From: Microlunatus flavus
GTDB lineage: Bacteria > Actinomycetota > Actinomycetes > Propionibacteriales > Propionibacteriaceae
Reading direction: 5' to 3'
Assembly (NCBI RefSeq): GCF_900110855.1
Contig: NZ_FOFA01000002.1
Coordinates: forward strand, 496,001-560,000
Length of the DNA stretch: 64,000 bases
The notes under the pieces are model-generated. The model ran no database searches and had not been told where the DNA came from. It saw only the letters and a program-made list of their open reading frames with translations. Shown piece after piece: positions 50,450-59,226 of this stretch. Numbering within the stretch: the first letter of the stretch is position 1; every line of letters begins with the position of its first letter. The position numbers and the translations under genes were made by a program.

Positions 50450-52024
50450 ATGAGGACGAACCTCCACCACCTGCTCGAGGAGGCCGCGGCCAGCCGACCC
50501 GAGGCCCCCGCGCTGACGTGGAAGGACACCACCGTCAGCTACGGCGAGCTCTGGCAGACCTGCGAGGCCGCCGCCGGCGGGCTGGCCGCGCTCGGCCTGC
50601 GCCGTGGCGAGCGGGTGGCGGTGTTCCTCGACAAGCGTGTCGAGACCGTCGCCGCGTACATGGCGACCTCGGCCGCGGGCGGCGTGTTCGTCCCGGTCAA
50701 CCCGGTGCTCAAGGCCCCGCAGGTCTCCTACATCCTCGGCAACTGCGACGTCCGGGTGCTCGTCACGAGCGCGGACCGGCTCCTCGCCGTCGCCGGCGAG
50801 CTGGCGTCCTGCCCGGCGCTCGAGCACGTGGTCGTCGTCGGCGAGCCGGACCGCGAGCTGCCCGCGGTCGACGCGCAGGTCACCCTCACGCGCTGGGAGA
50901 AGCTGCTCGTCCCCGGGGTCGGCCCGACCGGGGCGCGCCCGCTCGACCTGGACGTCGCCGCGATCTTCTACACCTCGGGCAGCACCGGCAAGCCCAAGGG
51001 CGTCGTGCTCAGCCACCGCAACCTGGTCGTCGGGGCCGAGAGCGTCAGCTCCTACCTGCACAACACCGCGGACGACGTGATCCTGTCCGCCCTGCCGCTC
51101 AGCTTCGACGCCGGGTTCAGCCAGATCACCACCGCCTTCGCCGTCGGCGCGCACGTCGTGCTGCACAACCACCTCGTCGCCTCCGACATCCCCAAGCTCG
51201 TCGCCAAGCACCGCGTCACCGGCCTCACCGCCGTGCCGCCGTTGTGGCTGCAGATCATCGGCACCACTTGGCCCGAGGGCAGCACGCAGACCCTGCGCTA
51301 CTTCGCGAACACCGGTGGCCGGATGCCGCGCACCACGCTCGACCGCCTCCGCGCGCTGTTCCCGGACGCGCTGCCGTACCTCATGTACGGGCTCACCGAG
51401 GCCTTCCGCTCGACCTACCTGGACCCGTCCGAGGTCGACCGCCGGCCCGACTCGATCGGCAAGGCGATCCCGGACGCCGAGATCCTCGTCGTGCGTCCGG
51501 ACGGGACGCTGTGCGACCCGGGGGAGCCCGGCGAGCTGGTCCACCGCGGAGCCCTCGTCGCTCTCGGCTACTGGGAGGACGAGGCCAAGACCGCCGAGCG
51601 GTTCAAGCCCGTCCCTGGCGACCGGCCAGCGTGGCGCGCCCCGGAGATGGCCGTCTACTCCGGTGACACCGTCGTCGCCGACGAGGAGGGCTTCCTGTAC
51701 TTCGTCGGGCGGGCCGACGAGATGATCAAGACCTCCGGCTACCGCGTCAGCCCGACCGAGGTGGAGGAGGCTGCGTACGGCACCGGGCTCGTCGCCGACG
51801 CGGTCGCCCTCGGCGTCCCCGATGAGCGGCTGGGCGACGCGATCGCGCTCGTCGTCACGCCGGCCACCGGCACCGAGCTCGAGCCGAAGACCCTGGTCGC
51901 CGCGCTGCGTAAGCAGCTTCCGCTCTACATGGTCCCGACGCACGTCGTGGTCCGCGCGACCATGCCTCGTTCGCCCAACGGCAAGTACGACCGGCCCCTC
52001 GTCAGGCAAGATCTCCTGTCATGA
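50450..52024 (+). CDS. AMP-forming acyl/aminoacyl ligase of an ACP trio
   Basis: 524-residue ANL-superfamily adenylating enzyme. Core motifs: FYTSGSTGKPKGVVLSHRN (A3), YLMYGLTEAF (A5), YSGDTVVADEEGFLYFVGR (A7/A8) and PRSPNGKYDR (A10 Lys). It resembles the exosortase-A-associated ligases and, in gene order, the VinN-type enzymes that load an amino acid on a standalone ACP. ATG 50450; the stop overlaps the decarboxylase ATG as ATGA. The three genes are one operon. Confidence 0.85.
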   Translation: MRTNLHHLLEEAAASRPEAPALTWKDTTVSYGELWQTCEAAAGGLAALGLRRGERVAVFLDKRVETVAAYMATSAAGGVFVPVNPVLKAPQVSYILGNCDVRVLVTSADRLLAVAGELASCPALEHVVVVGEPDRELPAVDAQVTLTRWEKLLVPGVGPTGARPLDLDVAAIFYTSGSTGKPKGVVLSHRNLVVGAESVSSYLHNTADDVILSALPLSFDAGFSQITTAFAVGAHVVLHNHLVASDIPKLVAKHRVTGLTAVPPLWLQIIGTTWPEGSTQTLRYFANTGGRMPRTTLDRLRALFPDALPYLMYGLTEAFRSTYLDPSEVDRRPDSIGKAIPDAEILVVRPDGTLCDPGEPGELVHRGALVALGYWEDEAKTAERFKPVPGDRPAWRAPEMAVYSGDTVVADEEGFLYFVGRADEMIKTSGYRVSPTEVEEAAYGTGLVADAVALGVPDERLGDAIALVVTPATGTELEPKTLVAALRKQLPLYMVPTHVVVRATMPRSPNGKYDRPLVRQDLLS

Positions 52025-53247
52025 GCACCGCTGACCTGCTGGCGTCCTTCGGGACGGTCAAGGGCGAGCTCGCCGTGGGTGGCGTGCCGCTGAGCCTGCT
52101 GGCCGCCCGGGTCGGGTCGACACCGTTCTTCGCCTACGACCGCAGGCTGCTGACGGAGCGCGTCGCGATGCTGCGCTCGGTGCTGCCCGCCGGGCTCGAC
52201 CTCACGTACGCGATGAAGGCCAACCCCATGCCGGCGGTGGTGCAGCACCTGGCCGGGCTCGTGGACTCGATCGACGTAGCCTCCGCCGGCGAGATGGCCG
52301 TCGCGCTGGACACGGGCATGGACCCCGAGCGCGTCAGCTTCGCCGGGCCCGGCAAGACGGCGGCCGAGCTGCGCCGCGCGGTCGCGGCCGGGATCGTCGT
52401 CGAGCTCGAGTCGATCACCGAGGCCCGCCGTGTGCTGGCCGCCGGCAACGAGCTGGGCGTCCGGCCCCGGGTGGCCGTGCGCGTGAACCCCGACTTCGCG
52501 GTCAAGGGGTCCGGGATGCGGATGGGCGGCGGCCCGCAGCAGTTCGGCACGGACGTCGAGCAGGTGCCCGAGCTCGTCGCCGAGCTCGTCGGGGCCGATG
52601 TGGACCTCCTCGGCTTCCACGTCTTTGCCGGCTCGCAGAACCTGCGGGCCGAGATCATTGCGGAGGCCCAGAGCAGGACCGTCGACCTCGTCGTCGGCCT
52701 CGCCGACCTGCTGCCGACGCCGGTGCGCTACCTCAACCTCGGCGGCGGCTTCGGGATCCCGTACTTCCCGGCCGACACCCCGCTCGACCTCCGTGTGGTC
52801 GCGGACAACCTCGCGCGCCTGCTCGACGGGCCGATCGCCAGCCACCTCCCGGAGGCGCGAACCGTGGTCGAGCTGGGGCGCTACATCGTGGGGGAGTGCG
52901 GCGTCTACGTCACCGAGGTGGTCGACCGCAAGGTCTCCCGCGGCAAGACCTATCTTGTCGTCGACGGCGGCATGCACCACCAGCTCGCCGCCTCGGGCAA
53001 CCTGGGGCAGGTCATCCGGCGCAACTACCCGCTCGTCGTGGGGAGCCGTGCGGAGCAGGAGGCCACGGAGACGGCCAGCGTCGTCGGCTGCCTGTGCACC
53101 CCGCTCGACCTGCTCGGCTCCGACGTCGAGCTGCCGCGCACCGAGGTCGGCGACCTCGTGGTCCTCTTCCAGGCGGGCGCGTACGGCCTCACCGCCAGCC
53201 CCACCCAGTTCCTCGGGCACCCGGCTCCGGCCGAGGTGCTCGTCTGA
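52021..53247 (+). CDS. PLP-dependent decarboxylase, fold III (LysA-like)
   Basis: 408 residues of the ornithine/diaminopimelate decarboxylase fold. PLP lysine in LTYAMKANPMP; phosphate-binding NLGGGFGIPYF; HVFAGSQN; C-terminal domain with VVGCLCTPLDLLGSD supplying the partner-subunit Cys and Asp, and GAYGLTASPTQF. Rather than lysine synthesis, the ligase and ACP neighbours suggest decarboxylation of a carrier-bound amino acid, as VinO/FlvO do on their ACPs; the same trio occurs in exosortase-associated loci. ATG 52021. Confidence 0.85.
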   Translation: MSTADLLASFGTVKGELAVGGVPLSLLAARVGSTPFFAYDRRLLTERVAMLRSVLPAGLDLTYAMKANPMPAVVQHLAGLVDSIDVASAGEMAVALDTGMDPERVSFAGPGKTAAELRRAVAAGIVVELESITEARRVLAAGNELGVRPRVAVRVNPDFAVKGSGMRMGGGPQQFGTDVEQVPELVAELVGADVDLLGFHVFAGSQNLRAEIIAEAQSRTVDLVVGLADLLPTPVRYLNLGGGFGIPYFPADTPLDLRVVADNLARLLDGPIASHLPEARTVVELGRYIVGECGVYVTEVVDRKVSRGKTYLVVDGGMHHQLAASGNLGQVIRRNYPLVVGSRAEQEATETASVVGCLCTPLDLLGSDVELPRTEVGDLVVLFQAGAYGLTASPTQFLGHPAPAEVLV

Positions 53248-53297
53248 GCCCGATCCCGCACGACCCGCACGACCACCCCGAGCAGAAGGACCGAACC

Positions 53298-53564
53298 ATG
53301 AGCACCGCCACCGGCCAGACCACCCTCGCCGAGGTCACCGACGTCGTCGTCGAGACCCTCGGCATCCAGGACCGCGCCGACTCCCTCGACGCCTCCACCC
53401 CGTTGTTCGGCGCGATGCCCGAGCTCGACTCGCTCGCCGTCCTCGAGCTCGTCTCCGCCCTCGAGGACCGCTTCGGCATCGTCGTCGAGGACGAGGAGTT
53501 CGGCGGGGAGATCTTCGAAACCATCGGCTCGCTGTCCGAGTTCGTCGACGGCAAGCGCGGCTGA
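53298..53564 (+). CDS. acyl carrier protein
   Basis: 88-residue acidic four-helix carrier. The phosphopantetheine Ser is in MPELDSLAVLELVSALEDRF (D-S-L). ATG 53298 has an AGAAGGA site. It follows the decarboxylase by 50 bases. As the stand-alone carrier of the trio it probably holds the activated acyl or aminoacyl group that is later moved to the glycan. Confidence 0.88.
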   Translation: MSTATGQTTLAEVTDVVVETLGIQDRADSLDASTPLFGAMPELDSLAVLELVSALEDRFGIVVEDEEFGGEIFETIGSLSEFVDGKRG

Positions 53565-53596
53565 AGCCCCCCTCGGCCCTGCGCGGCCGTCCGACG

Positions 53597-53634
53597 AGCC
53601 CGGCCGCGACGGTGTCTGCCGTCGCGACCGGGCT
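53597..53634. terminator. bidirectional terminator between ACP and beta-helix genes
   Basis: 16-bp arms (53597-53612 and 53619-53634) with a 6-base loop and one non-pair (C/A on plus, G-U on minus). It separates convergent genes. No long U-run on either side. Confidence 0.75.
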
Positions 53635-53660
53635 TCAAGCTGCTTCCTCCGGACCGGTGC

Positions 53661-54743
53661 TCAGCCCACCGACGCGCCGGCGTTCGGGCCGTCGTACCAG
53701 GTGTTGCCCGAGACGCTGACGGGCGAGTCGGTCGAGGTGAGCGGGCCGAACGCGCCGCTCTTGGGGTGGATCCTGGTCGAGAAGCGGTTGTCGGTGATCG
53801 CGATGCCCGAGACCTTCGACTTGGCGTCGGTGCCGGCCTGGTAGCCCCCGTACACGGTGAACGCGCCCCCGCCAAGCAGGTTGCCGTCGATGCTGACGTT
53901 GCGCATGGCGTCGGCGCTGCCCGTCGAGAGCATGACCGCCGACGTCGCCCCGTCGCCCAGCACGATCGTGTTGTGCTGGACCTTCAGCGACGTCGTGCCC
54001 AGCGACTGGATGCCGTCGTTGTGCGAGTCGTCCGTCATGGCCAGGTCGTGGATCCAGGAGTCCTTGATGGTCACGTCCGTCCCGGCCTTGAAGCCGTCGA
54101 TCGTCCCGTGGACGTCGCAGCGCAGGCACGTGTAGCCGCCCCCGGCGACGGCGGAGTCGCTGCCGGCGTTGTTGCGGCCGTCGATCTCGACGTCGGAGAG
54201 CAGGAGCCGCCGCCCGCCGTCGTCGGCCAGCACGTTGAAGAAGCACGACGACGAGATGAGCGAGTTCTTGATGGTGACGTCGTCGGCCTTGACCACCAGG
54301 CAGCTGGTGATCTTCTTCCCGTCGATGACCGTCCCGTCGGCGGTGATGGTGGACGGTCCGCTGTAGGCCTTCAGCGTGGTGCCGGCCGGGACGCCCGTGC
54401 TGGACGCGTCGGGGAAGCCCGCGGGCTTGGGCGGGTTGGTCGTGGGCGACGAGCTCGGCGAGGGCTTCGAGGTGGACGTCGGGCTGGCGGACGGCTTCGG
54501 GGACGTGGTGGGGCTTTCGGCGCCCGTGGTTGGCATCGCCGCGAGCCGGGCCTCGATCCGGGCGAGGGCGGCGTCCTGCCGGTCCTCCCGGCAGTCGAGG
54601 TAGGCCTTCAGCTTGGACGTGCTGGACTTCGTGAAGAGCTTGTCGCAGGTGTCCTTCGGTGCGGCCACCGCGACGGCGGAGCCGCCGAGGAGGAGGCCGG
54701 CGACGAGACCGAGCAGGACGAGCAGGGCGGGGTGGCGGCGCAT
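53661..54743 (-). CDS. secreted right-handed beta-helix protein (paralog 1)
   Basis: 360 residues. A Sec signal peptide (hydrophobic LLVLLGLVAGLLLGG, cleavage near AVAVAA-P), a charged helical section with two Cys, a Ser/Pro/Thr linker, then a parallel beta-helix from about residue 125. The helix shares blocks with two paralogs in this cluster: TSCLVVKADDVTIKNSLI, CFFNVL, YTCLRCDVHGT, SHNDGIQSLG and FTVYGG. Conserved acidic/His residues in SHNDGIQ suggest polysaccharide lyase or hydrolase activity, unproven. ATG 54743. Likely exported to act on the locus glycan. Confidence 0.82.
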   Translation of the reverse strand: MRRHPALLVLLGLVAGLLLGGSAVAVAAPKDTCDKLFTKSSTSKLKAYLDCREDRQDAALARIEARLAAMPTTGAESPTTSPKPSASPTSTSKPSPSSSPTTNPPKPAGFPDASSTGVPAGTTLKAYSGPSTITADGTVIDGKKITSCLVVKADDVTIKNSLISSSCFFNVLADDGGRRLLLSDVEIDGRNNAGSDSAVAGGGYTCLRCDVHGTIDGFKAGTDVTIKDSWIHDLAMTDDSHNDGIQSLGTTSLKVQHNTIVLGDGATSAVMLSTGSADAMRNVSIDGNLLGGGAFTVYGGYQAGTDAKSKVSGIAITDNRFSTRIHPKSGAFGPLTSTDSPVSVSGNTWYDGPNAGASVG

Positions 54744-54804
54744 GAGGACCTCGATCGTGGCGTTCGGGGGCTGGGCACGGACTGCCGTCCCCCGGCCGGG
54801 TCCT

Positions 54805-54830
54805 TGATCTGCTGACGATCGCGCAGATCA
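54805..54830. promoter_or_regulatory. inverted repeat upstream of beta-helix paralog 1
   Basis: TGATCTGC (54805-54812) and GCAGATCA (54823-54830), 8-bp arms, 10-base spacer, about 62 bp before the ATG. Possible operator; regulator unknown. Confidence 0.4.
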
Positions 54831-54950
54831 TCGCTGGTCGGCGACCACGCGTTACACCTGCCGGACCAGCGGTTCCGCCGCCGAGGCTCGTGCCCGACGA
54901 CCAGGCGCTGCCGGGCAGGGGCTCAGGACCTGCGCCTCAGGACCCGCCCC

Positions 54951-55880
54951 TCAAGACAGCGATCGGCCTGCCTCGGGACCGTCGTACCAGGTGTTGCCGC
55001 TGACGACGACCGGCGGGTCCGCCGAGGTGATGGGGCCGTACGCGCCGCTCCTCGGATGGATCTTGGTCGAGAAGCGGTTGTTGGTGATCGCGATGCCCGA
55101 GACCTTGGCCACGTCGTCCTCGCCGGCCGAGTAGCCCCCGTACACCGTGAAGGCGCCACCGCCCAGCACGTTGTCGGAGATGCTGACGTTGCGCATCGCG
55201 CTGGCGCTGCCCGTCGAGAGGATCACGGCCGACGTCGCGCCGTCGGCAAGCACGATCGTGCTGCCCCCGATCGTGAGCCGGTTGGTCCCCAGCGACTGCA
55301 CGCCGTCGTTGTGGGACTCCTTCGTCATCGCCAGGTCGTGGATCCAGCTGTCCTGGATGGTCACGTCGCTCCCGGCCTTGAACCCGTCCGTGGTGCCCTG
55401 CACGTCGCAGCGCAGGCAGGTGTAGCCGGCGCCCGCGACGGCGGAGTCTCCGGTGGTGTTGTCCTGCCCGTCGATCTCGACGTCGACGAGCCGCAGGCCG
55501 GTGTTGCCGGCGTCAGACAGCACGTTGAACTGGCAGCCCGGCGACGTGATCCGCGAGCGCGAGATGGTGACGTCGTCGGCCTTGATCACAAGGCAGTCCG
55601 TGATGGTCGCGGCGTCGATGACCGTCCCGGGCGTCGTGATCGTCGTCGGCCCTGTGTACGGCTTCAGCCCGGTCCCCGGTGGGACGCCCGTCGTGGCGGG
55701 TCCGGCGACGACGGGCGTCGAGGCGGCGCTCGCGCTCGCCGGCGGGTTCGAGGGCTGCACCGGCGCCGGCGCGGGGCTGCGCGCGGACGAGCCGCCGGAG
55801 GTGGCGCAGCCGGCTGCGAGCAGCAGGGCCGCTCCGCCAGCGGCGAGCCGGAGCCCCGTGCGCGTGGACGAGACCTGCAC
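54951..55880 (-). CDS. beta-helix lipoprotein (paralog 2)
   Basis: 309 residues. The signal ends in a lipobox L-A-A-G-C, so it should be lipidated and kept on the outer face of the membrane. After a Pro/Ala/Ser linker it carries the same beta-helix as paralog 1 (TDCLVIKADDVTISRSRI, CQFNVL, YTCLRCDVQGT, SHNDGVQSLG). GTG 55880 is preceded by GAGGAGG and gives the clean signal; frames reaching upstream to 55997 lack one. Substrate unknown; presumably acts on surface glycan near the membrane. Confidence 0.8.
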   Translation of the reverse strand: MQVSSTRTGLRLAAGGAALLLAAGCATSGGSSARSPAPAPVQPSNPPASASAASTPVVAGPATTGVPPGTGLKPYTGPTTITTPGTVIDAATITDCLVIKADDVTISRSRITSPGCQFNVLSDAGNTGLRLVDVEIDGQDNTTGDSAVAGAGYTCLRCDVQGTTDGFKAGSDVTIQDSWIHDLAMTKESHNDGVQSLGTNRLTIGGSTIVLADGATSAVILSTGSASAMRNVSISDNVLGGGAFTVYGGYSAGEDDVAKVSGIAITNNRFSTKIHPRSGAYGPITSADPPVVVSGNTWYDGPEAGRSLS

Positions 55881-56253
55881 GGTCTGGGCCTCCTCGAGGT
55901 TCGCGTCACGCCGGGAAGCCCCGAGCACGAGATGCACGAGGAACGGTCGCCGTGCCGTCGGACGGGTGCCCCTCATGCTACGGAGCAGGGCGTGCACATG
56001 CCGGTTTTGTGACTTTGTGCCGTGATTCGGAGACTGTGGCAGACATCACCACCAGGTGTGGAGGCGGCCCCGCGGTAGTTTCGGGAAAGTGCCCGCGGTG
56101 CACCGCCGAGGCCGGCGATGTTCTCTTGCTTGCAAGGGAAGTAAGCCTTCGAACGGGTGCTTTGGGTGACTATTGATGTGAATGGCGTCGAATTGCGAGA
56201 ACCCGGCGCTGCATTTGTTGATCTTTACCGATCGTCACTGGCGCGGGCGCAAG

Positions 56254-56282
56254 ATGACAGACCGTTATGCGACTGTTATAGT
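56254..56282 (+). promoter_or_regulatory. sigma-70-type promoter of beta-helix paralog 3
   Basis: ATGACA (56254-56259), 17-bp spacer, TATAGT (56277-56282): close to the housekeeping consensus and the best match seen here. Predicted start about 56289, giving a leader of some 140 bases. Confidence 0.65.
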
Positions 56283-56285
56283 CGC
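56269..56285. promoter_or_regulatory. operator-like inverted repeat over the -10 box
   Basis: GCGACT-N5-AGTCGC spans the TATAGT hexamer, so a repressor bound here would block the promoter. Regulator unknown. Confidence 0.5.
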
Positions 56286-56429
56286 CGCCGTCTCTAAGTC
56301 TTGCATTTCTATTTCCCAAGATGGAATTAGATTCGTCCGGAACGCGTCAGGCGCGACGGGTGTCAGCGGGCCTGAGACGTCGAACCCCGACGACCGACCC
56401 CCTACCGGTCTCGACAGAAACGGACACCG

Positions 56430-57893
56430 ATGGTGATCACGACGCCTGCTCGGCGCCAGCCCGCCCACCGGCCAAACCCCGGCCCCCGGCCGGCCGGGTC
56501 GGCGCGCAGCCTGCCCCGCTCCCTCGCCGGCTCCACCCTCGCGCTGCTGCTCGGCGTGGTGGCCCTCCTGCTGCCCACGAGCAGCCCGACCGCGGCCGCC
56601 GCGGAGACGGTGCTCGGCAGTGGCAGCCCCTCGATCTCCAGCTACAACGACGGCGACTCGCTGACCGTCGGCGTGAAGTTCACCCCGAAGTCCTCGGGCG
56701 TCGTCACGGGCGTGCGCTTCTACAAGGGCAACGGCAACACCGGCACCCACGTCGGTGCGCTCTACACCGCCGACGGCACGCTGCTCGCCAAGGCGACGTA
56801 CGGCTCGGAGTCCTCGAGCGGCTGGCAGCGCGTCACCTTCTCCAGCCCGGTGGCGGTCAAGAGCGGAGTCAGCTACACGGCCGCGACCTTCATGCCCGAC
56901 GGGCACTACTCCGTCACGAACCCCTACGGCTGGCCCGACGAGGGCGCGACCATCACCGGCACCGCCGGCACCTACTCCTACGGGTCCGGTCTGCGCTTCC
57001 CGGCGTCCGTCTGGCAGAAGTCGAACTACTACGTCGACGTGACCTTCGAGGCGGCCACCACCGCGGCACCCGCTCCGACGCCGACCCCGACGCCCACGCC
57101 CACGCCGACGTCCAGCCCGACGAGCCCGACGGGCTTCCCGAGCTCGTCGACCACGGGCGTGCCCGACGGCACCTCGCTCGGCGCCTACACCGGACCGTCG
57201 ACGATCACCCAGGACGGGACGGTCATCGACTCGAAGAAGATCACCAGCTGCCTCGTGATCAAGGCGGACGACGTCACCATCAAGAACTCGCTGCTGCAGA
57301 CCGACCGCTGCTTCTTCAACGTGCTCAGCGACAACGGCAACACCGGCCTGCGCATGACCGACGTGGAGATCGACGGCCAGGGCAACACCGACGGTGACGC
57401 GGCGATCGGCGGCGGTGGCTACACCTGCACGCGCTGCGACATCCACGGGACGGTGGACGGGGCCAAGGCCGGCGACGACGTCGTCTTCCGCGACTCCTAC
57501 ATCCACGACCTGGCCATGTCCGGCGACTCGCACAACGACGGCATCCAGTCTCTGGGGACCGACAACCTGCAGGTCCTGCACAGCACGATCATCTCGCCCA
57601 AGGGCTCGACGTCGGCCATCATCCTCTCGACCGGCTCGGCCTGGGAGATGCGCAACATCACCATCGACAACAACCTGCTCGGCGGTGGTGCGTACACGGT
57701 CTACGGCGGGTTCCTCTCCGGCGTCGACGTGCTGTCGAAGATCTCGAACATCGACATCACGAACAACAAGTTCACGACGCAGGTGTACGCCCGGTCGGGT
57801 GCGTACGGCCCGCTGACCTCGGTCGACAACCCGGTCGTCACCAGCGGGAACGTCTGGTACGACGGCCCGAACGCGGGCAGGCCCGCGTACTGA
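56430..57893 (+). CDS. secreted DUF4082 + beta-helix protein (paralog 3)
   Basis: 487 residues. Sec signal with a long charged start and hydrophobic STLALLLGVVALLLP; then a DUF4082-like beta domain (about 65-210: VGVKFTPKSSGVVTGVRFYK, VGALYTADGTLLA), a Pro-Thr repeat linker (TPTPTPTPTPTS), and the same beta-helix as paralogs 1 and 2 (TSCLVIKADDVTIKNSLL, CFFNVL, YTCTRCDIHGT, SHNDGIQSLG). DUF4082 domains are often paired with carbohydrate-active modules. The linker and transcription direction differ from the other two. Confidence 0.83.
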   Translation: MVITTPARRQPAHRPNPGPRPAGSARSLPRSLAGSTLALLLGVVALLLPTSSPTAAAAETVLGSGSPSISSYNDGDSLTVGVKFTPKSSGVVTGVRFYKGNGNTGTHVGALYTADGTLLAKATYGSESSSGWQRVTFSSPVAVKSGVSYTAATFMPDGHYSVTNPYGWPDEGATITGTAGTYSYGSGLRFPASVWQKSNYYVDVTFEAATTAAPAPTPTPTPTPTPTSSPTSPTGFPSSSTTGVPDGTSLGAYTGPSTITQDGTVIDSKKITSCLVIKADDVTIKNSLLQTDRCFFNVLSDNGNTGLRMTDVEIDGQGNTDGDAAIGGGGYTCTRCDIHGTVDGAKAGDDVVFRDSYIHDLAMSGDSHNDGIQSLGTDNLQVLHSTIISPKGSTSAIILSTGSAWEMRNITIDNNLLGGGAYTVYGGFLSGVDVLSKISNIDITNNKFTTQVYARSGAYGPLTSVDNPVVTSGNVWYDGPNAGRPAY

Positions 57894-57927
57894 TCCGTCC
57901 GCCAGGACGACCGCTCCACGGCACCTT

Positions 57928-57965
57928 CCACCGGCCGTCGGACCTCGGGGTCCGGCGGCCGGTGG
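57928..57965 (+). terminator. strong terminator hairpin after paralog 3
   Basis: Nine-bp outer stem (57928-57936 / 57957-57965) and a 6-bp inner stem (57939-57944 / 57949-57954) around TCGG, almost continuous pairing, 34 bases after the stop. Confidence 0.75.
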
Positions 57966-58026
57966 CCGCCCGGACGAGTTCTCGGTCCCGGACCTGCGCC
58001 ACCGGCAGCGGTGAGAGCATGACCCG

Positions 58027-59211
58027 GTGCGCAGCCCGACCGAGCGGACCGTCGGCTCGCCCGTCACGGTGCTGACCTACGCGCCCTACTCGTTCAACGG
58101 CAACGGCCCCGCGCAGACCTGCGCGGCGATCCTGGGGGCGTGGGCTTCCCCAACGGTCACCACGGCGCTCCACGCCGGACGGTTCCGTCGCCGGCCGAAG
58201 GGTGTCGTGCTGCGGCCGGGCGTCGCCGGAGCCGGCTCCCTGGTGCCGTGGCGCCTGGTCGAGGAGCGGGCGCTGCGGCGTCTGGACGACCAGTTCGCGG
58301 CGGCCCTGGACCGCGTGGACCCGGGGCGCACCGTCGCGTACTTCTGGCCGGACCCTCCCCTCGCGCTGGTCGAGCGGGCGCAGGCGCGCGGGGTGCTCTG
58401 CGTCCGCGAGATGATCAACACCGCCCTCGCCACCTCGGGACCGCTGCTCGACGACGCCTACGCCCGGCTCGGGCTCGCGCCGACCCACGGGATCGGCCCC
58501 GAGCGGATCGCCTCGGAGTCGGACGCGCTACGCCGCTACGACGCCGTCTTCGCCCCCAACCCCGAGGTCGAGGCCTCGCTGCGCCGGCTGGGTCTGGACC
58601 AGGCGCGGATCCTGCCGACGAGCTTCGGCTGGTCCCCCGAACGCCTCGCAGGGGAACCGGAGGAGCGCGACCGGTCCGTCGTCCGCTTCCTGTTCGTGGG
58701 CAGCGTGAACGTCCGCAAGGGGGTGCCCGAGCTCCTCGAGGCCTGGGCGCGCGCCGACCTCGGGGCGGGAGCGGAGCTCGTGCTGGTCGGTCGGGTGGCC
58801 CCCGAGGTGGCCGGGCGGGTGGCCCAGGCCGAGGCGCTGGGCAACGTCCGGGCCGTGGGCTTCCAGGACCGGGTCGGCGACGCATTCCGCTCCGCCGACG
58901 TCTTCGTCTTCCCGACCCTCGAGGAGGGCGGTCCGCAGGTCACGTACGAGGCTGCCGGCTGCGGGCTGCCTGTCATCACGACGCCGATGGGCGCGGCACG
59001 CCTGGTCGAGACCGGGCGGTCGGGCGTGGTGGCGGAGCCGGGTTCGGTGGACCAGCTGGCCAGCGCGCTCGTCGACCTCGCCGCCGACCCGGGACGCCGC
59101 CGGTCGTTCGGGGCCGAGGCCCGGCGCCGTGCCGCCGACTTCACCTACGCGCGTGTCGGTCCCCGGCGGCTCGAGCAGCTGCGGGTCCTCCTGGACGCCC
59201 GTCAGCGCTGA
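58027..59211 (+). CDS. GT4-family glycosyltransferase
   Basis: 394 residues, GT-B fold. N-terminal YSFNGNGPAQTCAAILGAW acceptor-side loop; donor domain with FLFVGSVNVRKGVPELLEAW, FVFPTLEEGGPQVTYEAAGCG and the E-x7-E type catalytic-site segment. No signal or membrane segment. GTG 58027. Stands alone on the plus strand between the beta-helix gene and the minus-strand deacetylase pair. Confidence 0.85.
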   Translation: MRSPTERTVGSPVTVLTYAPYSFNGNGPAQTCAAILGAWASPTVTTALHAGRFRRRPKGVVLRPGVAGAGSLVPWRLVEERALRRLDDQFAAALDRVDPGRTVAYFWPDPPLALVERAQARGVLCVREMINTALATSGPLLDDAYARLGLAPTHGIGPERIASESDALRRYDAVFAPNPEVEASLRRLGLDQARILPTSFGWSPERLAGEPEERDRSVVRFLFVGSVNVRKGVPELLEAWARADLGAGAELVLVGRVAPEVAGRVAQAEALGNVRAVGFQDRVGDAFRSADVFVFPTLEEGGPQVTYEAAGCGLPVITTPMGAARLVETGRSGVVAEPGSVDQLASALVDLAADPGRRRSFGAEARRRAADFTYARVGPRRLEQLRVLLDARQR

Positions 59212-59226
59212 ACGCCGGCAGCGTGG

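Larger units (their letters stand above)
55881..56429. other. 549-bp divergent regulatory region of beta-helix paralogs 2 and 3
   Basis: No gene. From about 56000 to 56340 the base composition is clearly more A/T-rich than the surroundings. It contains a good promoter (56254-56282), an inverted repeat over its -10 and a roughly 140-nt leader. The GC-rich part near 55881 holds the ribosome site of paralog 2. Nothing resembling a known riboswitch was found. Confidence 0.6.

Noticed and set aside
56340-56400. TPP-riboswitch-like pieces (CCTGAGA, CGAACC) in the leader of beta-helix paralog 3
   Set aside because: The second conserved half of the aptamer is absent and the downstream gene has no thiamine link.
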